Origin: Nucisporomicrobium flavum
GTDB lineage: Bacteria; Actinomycetota; Actinomycetes; Mycobacteriales; Micromonosporaceae
Direction: 5' to 3'
Length of the DNA stretch: 64,000 bases
NCBI RefSeq assembly: GCF_016464385.1
Contig: NZ_JADMLH010000001.1
Span: forward strand, 393,421-457,420
Shown: piece after piece, positions 8,500 to 18,243 of the stretch
Layout of the letters: the number at the start of each line of letters is the position of its first letter
Position numbering within the stretch: position 1 is the first letter of the stretch
The notes under the pieces: model-generated
The model's database searches: none
What the model was told of the DNA's origin: nothing
The model's input: only the letters and a program-made list of their open reading frames with translations
Made by a program: the position numbers and the translations under genes

Positions 8500-9012
8500 C
8501 TAACTCGTGACAGGTCGATAGTCGGCATGCGGCACGCCCAGCGCCCAAGCCGTGTCGAAGACTTCGGTGAGGCGCTTGGCCAGCGCGTCATCATTTCTCA
8601 GGTCCTCTTCAACCCAATTCCCGTCACCGTCGAAATGGTTGAAGGTCGTCACCTCATCAACGACCCAAAAATCAGTTGGCGGGAGGAACAACTCCGATGC
8701 GGTACGACGCGGAAGCCAGCGAACGTCCTCGCCGGCCGCAACGTTGTGCGCCTGAGTGATGTCGTATTCGTATTGGACGTAGGCAGAAATCGGCTCCGAG
8801 ACGACGCGAAGCCGTCGGACGGAGACACCTCGCCCGGTGATCTCCCGGACCATGCCGGACCACCCTGCGCGCGTCACGGGAACGTCGGGTTGCTGCCCGG
8901 CACGCCATGTTCGCCAGTCCGGATCGTCCAACGTGTACCAGTCACGAAGCTCAAGATGAATTGCCGAACGGGCCGACGCTTTCAAGAGGTCGGCGATTGT
9001 CGACCCTGGCAT
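8500..9012 (-). CDS. DUF6879 family protein
   Basis: 170-residue cytoplasmic protein: HLELRDWYTLDDPDWRTWRAGQ, GVSVRRLRVVSEPISAYVQYEYDIT, AGEDVRWLPRRTAS, LPPTDFWVVDE. This is the DUF6879 signature seen next to XRE/DUF5753 regulators throughout actinomycetes; its biochemical role is unknown. ATG 9012 has a strong AGGAGG site. It overlaps the upstream 92-aa gene by 62 bases and is followed directly by the regulator, so the three are co-expressed. Confidence 0.88.
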   Translation of the reverse strand: MPGSTIADLLKASARSAIHLELRDWYTLDDPDWRTWRAGQQPDVPVTRAGWSGMVREITGRGVSVRRLRVVSEPISAYVQYEYDITQAHNVAAGEDVRWLPRRTASELFLPPTDFWVVDEVTTFNHFDGDGNWVEEDLRNDDALAKRLTEVFDTAWALGVPHADYRPVTS

Positions 9013-9229
9013 TGCAGACCTCCTGGAGGAAGGGAATCATTCGGCCCGGCAGCCGAAGCACCGTCTCATGCTCCGGGACCGGGCGGGCCGACTGGATGGC
9101 CGCCAGCGTGCTCGCGTCTTCGATCTTCCAGCCCTGGACGACGATGCTGCCGTCCTCATCGTCGACCCAAATCGTCGGCGACCCGCCGTCCGGGCTTCCT
9201 GGGTCTTTGCCGATGAACCGAAGCGACAT
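8951..9229 (-). CDS. Small partner protein of DUF6879 cluster (92 aa)
   Basis: Starts MSLRFIGKDPGSPDGGSPTIWVDDEDGS, then a short beta-rich core (IVVQGWKIEDASTL, ETVLRLPGRM). A GGGAGG site lies six bases before the ATG. It precedes the DUF6879 gene and overlaps it by 62 bases, so its last 20 residues also encode, in another frame, the start of the DUF6879 protein. No known domain; by genomic association it belongs to the DUF6879/DUF5753 module. Confidence 0.72.
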   Translation of the reverse strand: MSLRFIGKDPGSPDGGSPTIWVDDEDGSIVVQGWKIEDASTLAAIQSARPVPEHETVLRLPGRMIPFLQEVCNARVDNRRPLESVGPFGNSS

Positions 9230-9405
9230 CGTGAGCCTCCCTGGACGATCGCGGGTGCGTCGTGGTCAAGTTTGCGCGGCGGGCCGCAACGCCTCAAGGC
9301 AGTGTGCGCGAGTTTGCGCGCCGGACTTCGGCGCCCAGACAGCGTTCGCCACTGACCGCAGCGGAACGTCACCCAACCGGGCGGCCGTGTGATTCACTGC
9401 CCGGC

Positions 9406-10041
9406 ATGCGGGGGCGTAGGGGTCTGATCGTCAGTGTCGTCGTGCTCCTCGCCGGGGTCGCCGCGATCGCCGGGTGGCGGTGGTGGCACGGCCGGGCGCC
9501 GTACCCTCCGGAGGCCCTCGGCACCCGCACCACCCTGGAGCTGGTCGACCAGGCCACCGCCGCGGCCGCTCTGCGGCCGGTCAATGTGGAGGTTTCCGGC
9601 AAGGGCGATCAGATCCTGCTCGGCACGGTGAGCTGGACCGTCCCGGCGTCGGCGCCCGCGGGCGGGTCGTTCCGCCTGGTGCTGCTGGACCGGCGGACGA
9701 TGGCCCTGCCGGGCTTCCTCTCGGTGACCTCGCCCCGGCCGGAGAGCGTGGGCTCCGGTTCGGACGACACGCTCGACGCCGCGGCCGGCCGCTACGACTG
9801 GCTGGCCCGGGCGGGGACCCGGGAGATCGACGGATCGTTCCGGAGCCCGGGCGACTTCATCACGGCGGATGCGGACGCCTCGCCGGTGACGTTCGCGGCG
9901 GTGCTGCACCCGGCGGACCCGCGGGCGCGGCCGCAGGAGGCGGTCATGTCCGCGCCGGTCACCCTCGACGATGTGCTGCTGGTGCTGATCGGGGTGGGGC
10001 CGGACGGGCAGGTGTACTGGGCGCAGCGGCTTTCGCCGTAA
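9406..10041 (+). CDS. Membrane-anchored extracytoplasmic protein, unknown family
   Basis: 211 residues: an N-terminal membrane helix (GLIVSVVVLLAGVAAIAGW) and a beta-rich extracellular domain (VSGKGDQILLGTVSWTVP, GRYDWLARAGTREIDG, QVYWAQRLSP). A longer frame opens at 9262, but its first 48 residues are low-complexity and ATG 9406 begins at the helix. It lies 39 bases before the LolA-like gene and may belong to the same transport operon. Function unknown. Confidence 0.75.
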   Translation: MRGRRGLIVSVVVLLAGVAAIAGWRWWHGRAPYPPEALGTRTTLELVDQATAAAALRPVNVEVSGKGDQILLGTVSWTVPASAPAGGSFRLVLLDRRTMALPGFLSVTSPRPESVGSGSDDTLDAAAGRYDWLARAGTREIDGSFRSPGDFITADADASPVTFAAVLHPADPRARPQEAVMSAPVTLDDVLLVLIGVGPDGQVYWAQRLSP

Positions 10042-10080
10042 GGGCATGGCGGGCGGTTCGCCGGGTACGTTGGCGGGACC

Positions 10081-11189
10081 ATGGGCGCGCACCGTACCGT
10101 CGTCTCCGCGCAGGCTCGCCGGCGGTGGGTCGTCGTGCTGGCCGTTGTCGCCGTGCTGGGCAGCCTGCCCGTGCTGGCCGGGCTGCGGCCGGTCCGGGCC
10201 GCCGAGGTCGGCCTCGCGACGCTGCGCGAGCGCATCGCCGCGTCCGGGCGTCAGGCCCATGAGGGGTACGCGCTCAGCAGCGGCCTGCTTCCCCTGCCCG
10301 CCCTGCCCGACCTGGAGCAGGTGACGGCCCTGGTCACCGGCACGACCGAGCTGCGCACCTGGTACGCCGCCCCGGACCGCTGGCGGGTCGACGTGGTCGA
10401 CGAGGCCGCGGAACGGGACCTGTACCAGACCCCGGACGCCCAGTACGCCTGGGACTACGGGCAGAACCAGCTCACCCGGATCGCCGGCGCCCAGCCGGTC
10501 CGCCTGCCGCGCGGCGCCGACGTGACCCCGCCGGCCCTGGGCACCCGGCTGCTCGGGCTGGCCGCCGCGGACCGGTTCACGCCGCTCCCCGGCAAGCGCG
10601 TGGCCGGGCTCGCCGCCGCCGGGCTGCGGATCGTGCCGGCGAGCGCGGACACCACGGTGGCCCACGTGGACCTGTGGGCGGACCCGGGCACCGGGCTGCC
10701 GCTGCAGGTGGAGGTCACGGCCCGGGGCGGCAGCCGGCCGGTGTTCGTCACCCGGTTCCTGGAGGTGCACCTGCGCACGCCGGACGCGTCGGTGCTGACG
10801 CCGCCGGCCCCCGTGGCGGGCATGGGCTTCACCGTGACCGACACCTCGGACATCCTCGGCGCGATCGACCGGCTGGGCGTCGGCGGGCTGCCCGAACGGC
10901 TGGCCGGGTCGCCGCGCGAGGCCACGGCCGTCGGGGCCGCCGGGGCGTACGGCGCCGGGCTGGCCCGGTTCGTGGTGGTGGCGCTGCCCGGCCGGCTCGG
11001 CTACCGGACGTACGGGCGGCTGCGCGCGTTCGGCCAGGCCGTGACCGTGCCGCAGGGTGAGGCCGCGATCCTGTCCACCGGCCTGCTCACCGTGCTGGCG
11101 GTCCGCGCCGACCGGACGTACCTGGTCGCCGGCCTCGTCCAGCCCGCGCTGCTGCGGCGCGTCGCCGCCGAGCTCGCCGGAGGGGCCGC

Positions 11190-11193
<4 letters not shown>
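10081..11193 (+). CDS. LolA/RseB-like lipid-binding exported protein
   Basis: 370 residues with an N-terminal membrane helix/signal (WVVVLAVVAVLGSLPVLAGL). The central part has the alternating beta pattern of LolA/RseB-fold domains that grip lipid or peptide (ELRTWYAAPDRWRVDVVDEAAERDLYQ, YAWDYGQNQLTRI, VDLWADPGTGLPLQVEVTARG). The stop overlaps the next ABC ATPase gene by ATGA, so it probably works with that exporter. Similar proteins in actinomycetes are annotated only as hypothetical or sigma-E regulatory-like. Confidence 0.72.
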
Positions 11194-12094
<901 letters not shown>

Positions 12095-12098
<4 letters not shown>

Positions 12099-12925
12099 TC
12101 GCGGTCGAGCTCGCCAAGCTGTTCCGCCGGCCCAGGACGTACGTGATCACGGGTCTGCTCTGTGCCCTGCCCCTGATCGTCGCGATCTTCCTCGCGACCA
12201 CGCGGGTGCCGCCGCCGCCCGGGCAGGGCGGCGCGTTCCTGTCCGCCGTGCTGAGCAACGGTGCGCTGTACCCGGCCGCGGCGATGGCGCTGGTCATGCC
12301 GGTGTTCCTGCCGGTGTCGGTGGCGGTGCTGGCCGGCGACGCGGTGGCCGGCGAGGCGACCACGGGCACGCTGCGCTACCTGCTGATCCGCCCGGTCGGC
12401 CGCACCCGGTTGCTGGCCGCCAAGCTGATCGCGCTCGTCGTGTTCGTGCTGTTCGCGATCGTGGCGGTGCTGCTCACCTCGTACGTGACGGGCCTGGCGC
12501 TGTTCGGGTCGCAACCGTCGGCCGGGGTGGCGCTGCCCGCGGACGTCACCTCGCTGTCCGGGGTCACGATCACCCCGGCCGGGCTGGCGCTGCGGATGCT
12601 CGGCACGGTCGCGTACATCGTGATCAGCATGCTCAGCGTCGCGGCGATCGCGCTGTTCCTGTCCACGGTCACCGACTCGGCGCTGGGCGCGGCCATGGGT
12701 GCGCTCGCGGTGCTGGTCACCAGCCAGGTCCTGGTCACGCTGGACGCGGCCGCGGCGGTGCGCCCGTACCTGCCGACCCGCTACTGGCTGGCCTGGATCG
12801 ACTTCTTCCGCGACCCGGTGCTCTGGCGCGACATCGAACGCGGCGCCGGCATCCAGCTCGTCTACCTCGTCGTGCTGCTCGGCATGGCGTGGGCGAACTT
12901 CCTCACCCGCGACGTCGTCAACTGA
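12095..12925 (+). CDS. ABC-2 type transporter permease
   Basis: 276-residue membrane subunit with six predicted helices and the cytoplasmic amphipathic start MIAVELAKLFRRPRTY typical of ABC-2 permeases; TTGTLRYLLIRPVGRTRLLAAK is the coupling region. GTG start overlaps the ATPase stop. Its 3' end overlaps the convergent lipase gene by eight bases. Confidence 0.93.
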
Positions 12926-13691
12926 CCGGGCACGCCCCCGGGACCGCGAGCGGCGCGGTGCCGAGCGCGGCGAGCACCAGGGCGGTCACGGCCGGGTCGG
13001 TGGGCAGGCCGCTGTGCGAGACCTGCCGCTGCGGGCAGACGCTCTGCAGGGGTACGTTCATCGCGCCGTCCAGCCGAGCGGACTCCGGCGGCTGCACGGT
13101 CTCGTCGTTCAGCGTCCAGATCGACAGCCACGGCAGCCCCCGCGGCAGATCCTCGTCGCCCAGCTCGTCGAGCAGCGCGCTGCCCGGCGCCAGCTGCCGG
13201 CACGCCGGCGGGCACGCATCCGGCGCCAGCGCGGCACCCGCCCCGGCGATCCGCGCCCCGTGCAGCGGCGACCCCAGCGTCACCACCCGCCGCGCCACCT
13301 CCGCGCCGCGGTGCCGGTCCACCCACAGCCGGGTCACCACCCCACCGGCGGAATACCCCACCACGTCGACGGAGGGCGCCCCGGCGGCCAGCGCGGCCCG
13401 GACGGCGTCGTCGAGCGTCTGCGCCTGCTTCACCAGGTCGCCGGTGCCCCCGTCGGGCAGCGTGACGACCTGCGCGGTACGCCCCTCCGCGGCGAGCCGG
13501 TCCGCCAGCCGGGACAGCGCGGTGCGGCTGCCGCCGTACCCGGGGACCAGCAGCACGGCGCCCGGCGTGGCCTGGTCGGGCCGTACGCCGCTGTCGTCGT
13601 CGCCGCCGAACAGCCGCACGCCGGCCACGGCGAGCACCGCCACGACGACCGCGGCGGCCACGACCAGCAGCAATCGACGGCGCGGCGACAC
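12918..13691 (-). CDS. Exported alpha/beta-hydrolase lipase
   Basis: 257 residues with an N-terminal membrane anchor (LLLVVAAAVVVAVLAVAG) and an alpha/beta-hydrolase domain: oxyanion region VLLVPGYGGS, nucleophile elbow VVGYSAGGVV, LGSPLHGARI, acidic residue in IWTLNDETVQPP and a histidine in RQVSHSGLP. This matches lipase class 2/LipA-type enzymes acting outside the membrane. GTG start 13691. Transcribed convergently with the ABC operon. Confidence 0.88.
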   Translation of the reverse strand: MSPRRRLLLVVAAAVVVAVLAVAGVRLFGGDDDSGVRPDQATPGAVLLVPGYGGSRTALSRLADRLAAEGRTAQVVTLPDGGTGDLVKQAQTLDDAVRAALAAGAPSVDVVGYSAGGVVTRLWVDRHRGAEVARRVVTLGSPLHGARIAGAGAALAPDACPPACRQLAPGSALLDELGDEDLPRGLPWLSIWTLNDETVQPPESARLDGAMNVPLQSVCPQRQVSHSGLPTDPAVTALVLAALGTAPLAVPGACPVS

Positions 13692-13722
13692 GTACCCATG
13701 ATGCCCCGGCGGGCGGCCTCGA

Positions 13723-14757
13723 TCAGACGGTCAGGGCTTTCAGGGCCAGGTCGACGTCAACCTCGGTGGAGTAGACGTGGAACGACGCGCGGACACGGCC
13801 GGCCCGTACGGCCGCGCGTACGCCCGCCGCCGCCAGTTTCGCCTGGGCGTCCGGGACGTCGACCGTGACGATCGCGCTGTCGGCGGGCGGCCGGCCGAGG
13901 CCCTCGAGGAAGCGGTTGGCCAGGGCGACGTCGTGGTCGTGGATGGCTGGGACGCCGATCCGCTCGATCACGTCGAGCGCGGCCGCGCTGCCCACCCAGC
14001 TGAACCATGCCGGGGAGATGTCGAAGCGCCGGGCGTCGGGGGCCAGCCGCATCGGGCCGCCGTAGTAGGAGCCGTGGACGTCCTCCGCGGCGTACCAGCC
14101 CGCGGCGATCGGGCGGATGCCGTCGCGGACGCGGGGGCTGAGGTAGGCGTACGCCGTGCCGCGGGGGCCCATCAGCCACTTGTATCCGCCCACCACGACC
14201 ACGTCCGCGAGGCCCGCGTCGAACGGCAGCCACCCGCACGCCTGCGTGGCGTCCACGACCACCATGGCGCCCGCGGCCCGGGCCGCCCCGACGATGCCCG
14301 CGTAGTCCGCCACCTCGCCCGTCGCCGACTGGACCAGCGAGAACGCGACGACGTCGCAGCCGTCGGCGACGGTCTCCGCCAGCCGGCCGGTGGGTACGGG
14401 CGTCACCCGCAGCCGGTCACCCTGCGCGATCCAGGGGAAGACGTTCGACGTGAACTCGATGTCCGGTACGACCACCCGGGACCCGTCCGCGACGGCCGCC
14501 GCGACCGGCGCGATCAGCTGGGACACCTGCGCACCGACCGCGACGTCGGCGGGCGTCACCCCGGTCAGCCGTGCGAACGCCGCCCGCGCCGCGGTCGTCG
14601 CCTCGCCCCAGCCCTCCCAGCTGACGGCGCCCACGCGCCAGTCGGCGAGGGCGGCCTGCAACGCGTCCCACGCGGGCTGCGGCGGCAGGCCGTAGCTGGC
14701 CGTGTTGAGCCACCCGGGCTCCGGGCTCCAGAGCTGCTGCGCATCCTCGATCTCCAC
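13723..14757 (-). CDS. Class V PLP-dependent aminotransferase-fold enzyme
   Basis: 344 residues, fold type I. VVVDATQACGWLPFDAG carries the aspartate that binds the pyridine nitrogen, and VVVGGYKWLMGPRGTAY the Schiff-base lysine. The family includes kynureninase, cysteine desulfurase and isopenicillin N epimerase-like enzymes. No Fe-S or NAD genes sit nearby, so the substrate is open. It stands alone 30 bases downstream of the lipase start on the same strand. Confidence 0.9.
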   Translation of the reverse strand: MEIEDAQQLWSPEPGWLNTASYGLPPQPAWDALQAALADWRVGAVSWEGWGEATTAARAAFARLTGVTPADVAVGAQVSQLIAPVAAAVADGSRVVVPDIEFTSNVFPWIAQGDRLRVTPVPTGRLAETVADGCDVVAFSLVQSATGEVADYAGIVGAARAAGAMVVVDATQACGWLPFDAGLADVVVVGGYKWLMGPRGTAYAYLSPRVRDGIRPIAAGWYAAEDVHGSYYGGPMRLAPDARRFDISPAWFSWVGSAAALDVIERIGVPAIHDHDVALANRFLEGLGRPPADSAIVTVDVPDAQAKLAAAGVRAAVRAGRVRASFHVYSTEVDVDLALKALTV

Positions 14758-15262
14758 GGGCCGAGTCTGTCACCGCTGCCGGCCGGCGGGTAATGGGTGG
14801 AGCCGTACGGCGGCACGCTGCTAGCGTCGCCGGCATGTACCTCAGCTGAGACTCCCGAGCACAGGCATCCCGCCTCCGCGGCCCCACCGCGGAGCGTCGT
14901 CTCCGCACGTGTATGTCCCAGCAGAATGAGGTTCATCAGTGGTCAGCACTCCATCCGCCTCCCTCGCAGCGCTGCGGTGCCCGTACCGGCACGGGCGTCC
15001 CTTCCCGGCACCGCACGCCGGCGTCCTGCAGGTCACGGTCCGGCCGTGGCACGGCCTGGCGCCGCGCCGCAGCGTCAGCCGGGGCGGCTATCCGCAGCCG
15101 CGACCGGCCCGGCGGCGGGGCTTCCCGGGGCGATCGCCGCTGTCGTGGCGGTTCTCGCGGGGTCAGGCGCGGGCGCGGCGGCACCTCGGCCGGCGCGGCC
15201 GCTGACAACACGTCCGGGAAAGCAGACACGGGTTGTCAGGTTTTGCGGCAAGCATCGGCCGT
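14758..15262 (+). other. 500-bp leader region before SDR gene; possible regulatory leader
   Basis: No convincing protein gene. At 14822-14827 TAGCGT could be a -10 box; seven bases later ATG 14835 opens a four-residue frame (Met-Tyr-Leu-Ser-stop) that would be leaderless. A strong hairpin follows: CTCCGCGG (14874-14881) with CCGCGGAG (14887-14894), loop CCCCA. Downstream, overlapping frames from 14913, 14926 and 14939 are open but Arg/Pro-rich and look like GC-driven chance. The arrangement resembles an attenuator-type leader, but I cannot identify it. Confidence 0.3.
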
Positions 15263-16180
15263 ATGACACAGCAACCACTCACCGGCAGGGTCGCCCTGGT
15301 CGCCGGGGCGACCCGCGGCGCCGGCCGGCAGATCGCCGTCCAGCTCGGCGCGGCCGGGGCCACCGTGTACGCCACCGGCCGCAGCACCCGGGCGCAGCGC
15401 TCCGAGATGGACCGGCCCGAGACGATCGAGGAGACCGCCGAGCTGGTGACCGCGGCCGGCGGCACCGGCATCGCGGTGGCCGTCGACCACCTGGTGCCGG
15501 AGCAGGTGGAGGACCTGGTCCGCCGGATCGACACCGAGCAGGGCCGGCTGGACGTCCTCGTCAACGACGTGTGGGGCGGTGACCCGCTCACCACGTGGCA
15601 CAAGCCGGTCTGGGAGCAGCCGCTCGAGCCCGGGCTGCGCCTGCTCCGGCTCGCCGTCGACACGCACATCATCACCAGCCGGTACGCCCTGCCGCTGCTG
15701 ATCCGCGAGCCGGGCGGGCTGGTGGTGGAGATCGGGGACGGCACCACGGCGTACAACGAGGTCAACTACCGGCTGTCGGTCTTCTACGACCTGGCGAAGT
15801 GGTCGGTGAACCGGCTCGCGTTCGCGTGGTCGAAGGAGCTGGCCGAGCACGGGGCTACCGCGGTGGCGCTGACCCCCGGCTGGCTGCGCTCGGAGATGAT
15901 GCTCGACAACTACGGCGTCACCGAGGCGAACTGGCGGGACGCCACCCGCAAGGAACCGCACTTCGCGATCTCGGAGACTCCCGCGTACGTGGGCCGGGCG
16001 GTCGCCGCGCTGGCCGCCGACCCGGACCGGGCCCGGTGGAACGGACGGTCGGTGTCCAGCGGCGAGCTCGCCCAGGTGTACGGCTTCACCGACCTCGACG
16101 GCAGCCGGCCGGACGCGTGGCGGTACCTGGTCGAGGTGCAGGACCCGGGCAAGCCGGCCGACGTGACCGGTTACCGGTAG
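15263..16180 (+). CDS. SDR family oxidoreductase
   Basis: Short-chain dehydrogenase/reductase, 305 residues. Rossmann loop AGATRGAGRQIA (variant TGxxxGxG) preferring NADP by the following YATGRST; catalytic YxxxK in YDLAKWSVNR; serine position near LSVFYDLAK. The GGDPLTTWHKPVWEQP loop and the long C-terminal extension are seen in the actinobacterial subgroup annotated only as SDR. ATG 15263 begins at the fold. The 3' end overlaps the convergent WYL regulator by ten bases. Substrate unknown. Confidence 0.92.
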   Translation: MTQQPLTGRVALVAGATRGAGRQIAVQLGAAGATVYATGRSTRAQRSEMDRPETIEETAELVTAAGGTGIAVAVDHLVPEQVEDLVRRIDTEQGRLDVLVNDVWGGDPLTTWHKPVWEQPLEPGLRLLRLAVDTHIITSRYALPLLIREPGGLVVEIGDGTTAYNEVNYRLSVFYDLAKWSVNRLAFAWSKELAEHGATAVALTPGWLRSEMMLDNYGVTEANWRDATRKEPHFAISETPAYVGRAVAALAADPDRARWNGRSVSSGELAQVYGFTDLDGSRPDAWRYLVEVQDPGKPADVTGYR

Positions 16181-17133
16181 AGCGCCGCCGTCCGGGCCGC
16201 GGCCTCGGCGAGCCGGGCGCGTAGCTCGGGCGGCTCGACCACCTCGGCGTCCGGGCCGAGGCGCAGCAGGTACGAGTACGCGACGTCGAGCGACTCGACC
16301 GGCAGCCGGGTCCGGACCCACCCGTCCGGGCCCGGTTCGCCGGCCGCCGCGGTGGCCTCCTGCACGGCGACGGGCTCCGCGACGTGGCGCAGCGCGCGCA
16401 GGCCGTACGGGCTGAGCCGGACCGTGATGGTGTCCCGCAGCATCCGCCGGACGAACTCGGCGGCCCGAGCGGCCCAGAACGACGGCAGGTCGAAGGCGGG
16501 ATCACGCTCGAACGTCTCCCCCGTCGGCTCGGCGGCGGTGACCCGGTCCACCCGGTACGAGCGCAGGTCCGCGCCCACCTTGCCGACCAGGTACCAGACG
16601 CCGTTCTTGAGCACGAGTCCGTACGGCTCGACCGTGCGGGTGACCTCCTCGTCGCGCCGGTATCGCAGGGTGAGGACCTCGTCCTGCCAGGCCGCCCGGG
16701 TGAGCGCGGCCAGCAGCGGCGGCGGCGAGGCGTCGGTGAACCAGCCTGGGGCGTCGAGGTGGAAGCGCTGCCCGGCCCGTTCCGACGCCTCCCGCAGGCC
16801 CGGCGGCAGCGCGGCGAGGACCTTGCGCCGCACCGCGCGGACCGGTTCGCCGAGGCCCATGTCGCCGGCGGGGCCGGGCAGACCGGCGAGGAACAGCGCC
16901 TCCGCCTCGGCGCGGCTGAGCCCGGTCAGCCGGGTGTGGTAGCCGCCGACGAGCCGGTACCCGCCGGCGCGGCCCTGTTCGGCGTAGACCGGCACGCCGG
17001 CCGCGGACAGTTCGAGGACGTCGCGGTAGACCGTACGCTCCGACACCTCGAGCTCGGCGGCCAGCTCGGCCGCGGTGAGGGTGCCGCGGGCCTGCAGCAG
17101 CAGGACGAGGTTGATCAGGCGGGCCGCACGCAC
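16171..17133 (-). CDS. DeoR/WYL-domain transcriptional regulator
   Basis: 320 residues. N-terminal winged helix (LINLVLLLQARGTLTAAELAAELEVSERTVYRDV), then the WYL ligand-sensing domain (VEPYGLVLKNGVWYLVGK, LRSYRVDRV) and the C-terminal WCX module (LSPYGLRALRHV). WYL proteins sense nucleotides or nucleic acid. It lies 39 bases downstream of the polyprenyl synthase gene on the same strand and may be read through from the Ebo-type operon, though YafY-type regulators are common everywhere. Confidence 0.93.
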   Translation of the reverse strand: MRAARLINLVLLLQARGTLTAAELAAELEVSERTVYRDVLELSAAGVPVYAEQGRAGGYRLVGGYHTRLTGLSRAEAEALFLAGLPGPAGDMGLGEPVRAVRRKVLAALPPGLREASERAGQRFHLDAPGWFTDASPPPLLAALTRAAWQDEVLTLRYRRDEEVTRTVEPYGLVLKNGVWYLVGKVGADLRSYRVDRVTAAEPTGETFERDPAFDLPSFWAARAAEFVRRMLRDTITVRLSPYGLRALRHVAEPVAVQEATAAAGEPGPDGWVRTRLPVESLDVAYSYLLRLGPDAEVVEPPELRARLAEAAARTAALYR

Positions 17134-17172
17134 AGCCGATTCTGGAACGCCCGGTGCGCGGGCACAAGGACG

Positions 17173-18243
17173 TCAGCGGCGGCGCGCGATGACCGACGAC
17201 GCCAGCGCGGTCAGCGCCTCGCGGGCCTCGGCCGTCAGCGGGGCGTTGTCCAGCGCCGCGGTCGCCGCCGCGGCCCGCCGGCTGATGAGGTCCTCGACGC
17301 CCTCGAGCGCGCCCGTGCCGACGATCACCGAGCGCAGCTCCTCCGCGCCGGCGTCGTCGAGATCCGGGTTGCCGAAGAGGTCGCGGATGCGCGCGGCCTG
17401 GCCCCGGTCGGCGCGGTCGCGGGCCATGGCGATCATCACCGTGGGCTTGCCCTCGCGCAGGTCGTCGATGACCGGCTTGCCCGTGACGACCGGGTCGCCG
17501 AACACGCCGAGGACGTCGTCGCGCAGCTGGAACGCGTCGCCGAGGGGGTCGCCGAAGGCCTGCAACGCCGCCTGCACCCGGGGTGGCGCCCCGGCGAGGG
17601 CCGCACCGATCTGCAGCGGACGGGTCACCGTGTACCGCGCCGCCTTCATCCGGATCACCGTGAGGGCGCCCGCGACGGAGCCGTCGCCCACGCCGGAGAC
17701 CAGGTCGAGGTACTGCCCGGCGATGACCTCGGTGCGCATCACCGTGAAGAGCCGGTAGCCGCGGTGGATCCAGTCGACCGGCAGCCCCGACTCGTGGAAC
17801 ATGTGGTCGGCCCAGGCGGCGCAGAGGTCGCCGCAGAGCAGGGCGGCGCTCTGGCCGTACCGGGCGGCCTCGCCGCGCCAGGAGTGGCGGACGTGCACGT
17901 CGGCGAAGTGCCGGTGCACGGTCGGCTGGCCGCGGCGCAGGTTGCTGCCGTCCATGATGTCGTCGTGGATGAGCGCGAACGCGTGGAACAGCTCGAGCGC
18001 CGCCGCGGCCACCACGATCGGCTGGCCGTCCGGCTGTCCCGCCCCGCGCCAGCCCCAGTAGCAGAACATCGGGCGCAGGCGTTTGCCGTCGGCGAGCACG
18101 AAGCGGCGTACGGCGTCGAGCACCCCGCGCGGCGTGCCGTCCGGCCAGTGCGGCCGCTGCCGGTCCAGGTACGCGATGAGCGCCGACTCGCAGCGCCGCG
18201 CGAGCCCCGCCGCGTCGGTGCCGGTGGCCGCCTCGACGGTCAT
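17173..18243 (-). CDS. Polyprenyl (geranylgeranyl-type) diphosphate synthase
   Basis: Trans-isoprenyl diphosphate synthase, 356 residues. First aspartate-rich motif DDIMDGSNLRRGQPTVH and second FQLRDDVLGVFGDPVVTGKP are intact; KRLRP near residue 55 binds diphosphate. It condenses IPP with an allylic diphosphate; the chain length is probably C20 but cannot be fixed from sequence. Last gene of the eight-gene Ebo-type operon: its ATG overlaps the phosphodiesterase stop (ATGA). It is the obvious donor-maker for the UbiA prenyltransferase in the same operon. Confidence 0.94.
   Translation of the reverse strand: MTVEAATGTDAAGLARRCESALIAYLDRQRPHWPDGTPRGVLDAVRRFVLADGKRLRPMFCYWGWRGAGQPDGQPIVVAAAALELFHAFALIHDDIMDGSNLRRGQPTVHRHFADVHVRHSWRGEAARYGQSAALLCGDLCAAWADHMFHESGLPVDWIHRGYRLFTVMRTEVIAGQYLDLVSGVGDGSVAGALTVIRMKAARYTVTRPLQIGAALAGAPPRVQAALQAFGDPLGDAFQLRDDVLGVFGDPVVTGKPVIDDLREGKPTVMIAMARDRADRGQAARIRDLFGNPDLDDAGAEELRSVIVGTGALEGVEDLISRRAAAATAALDNAPLTAEAREALTALASSVIARRR

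Noticed and set aside
14939..15205. An 88-codon plus-strand gene before the SDR
   Set aside because: GTG start, Arg/Pro-rich throughout, all three frames open; no features of a protein.
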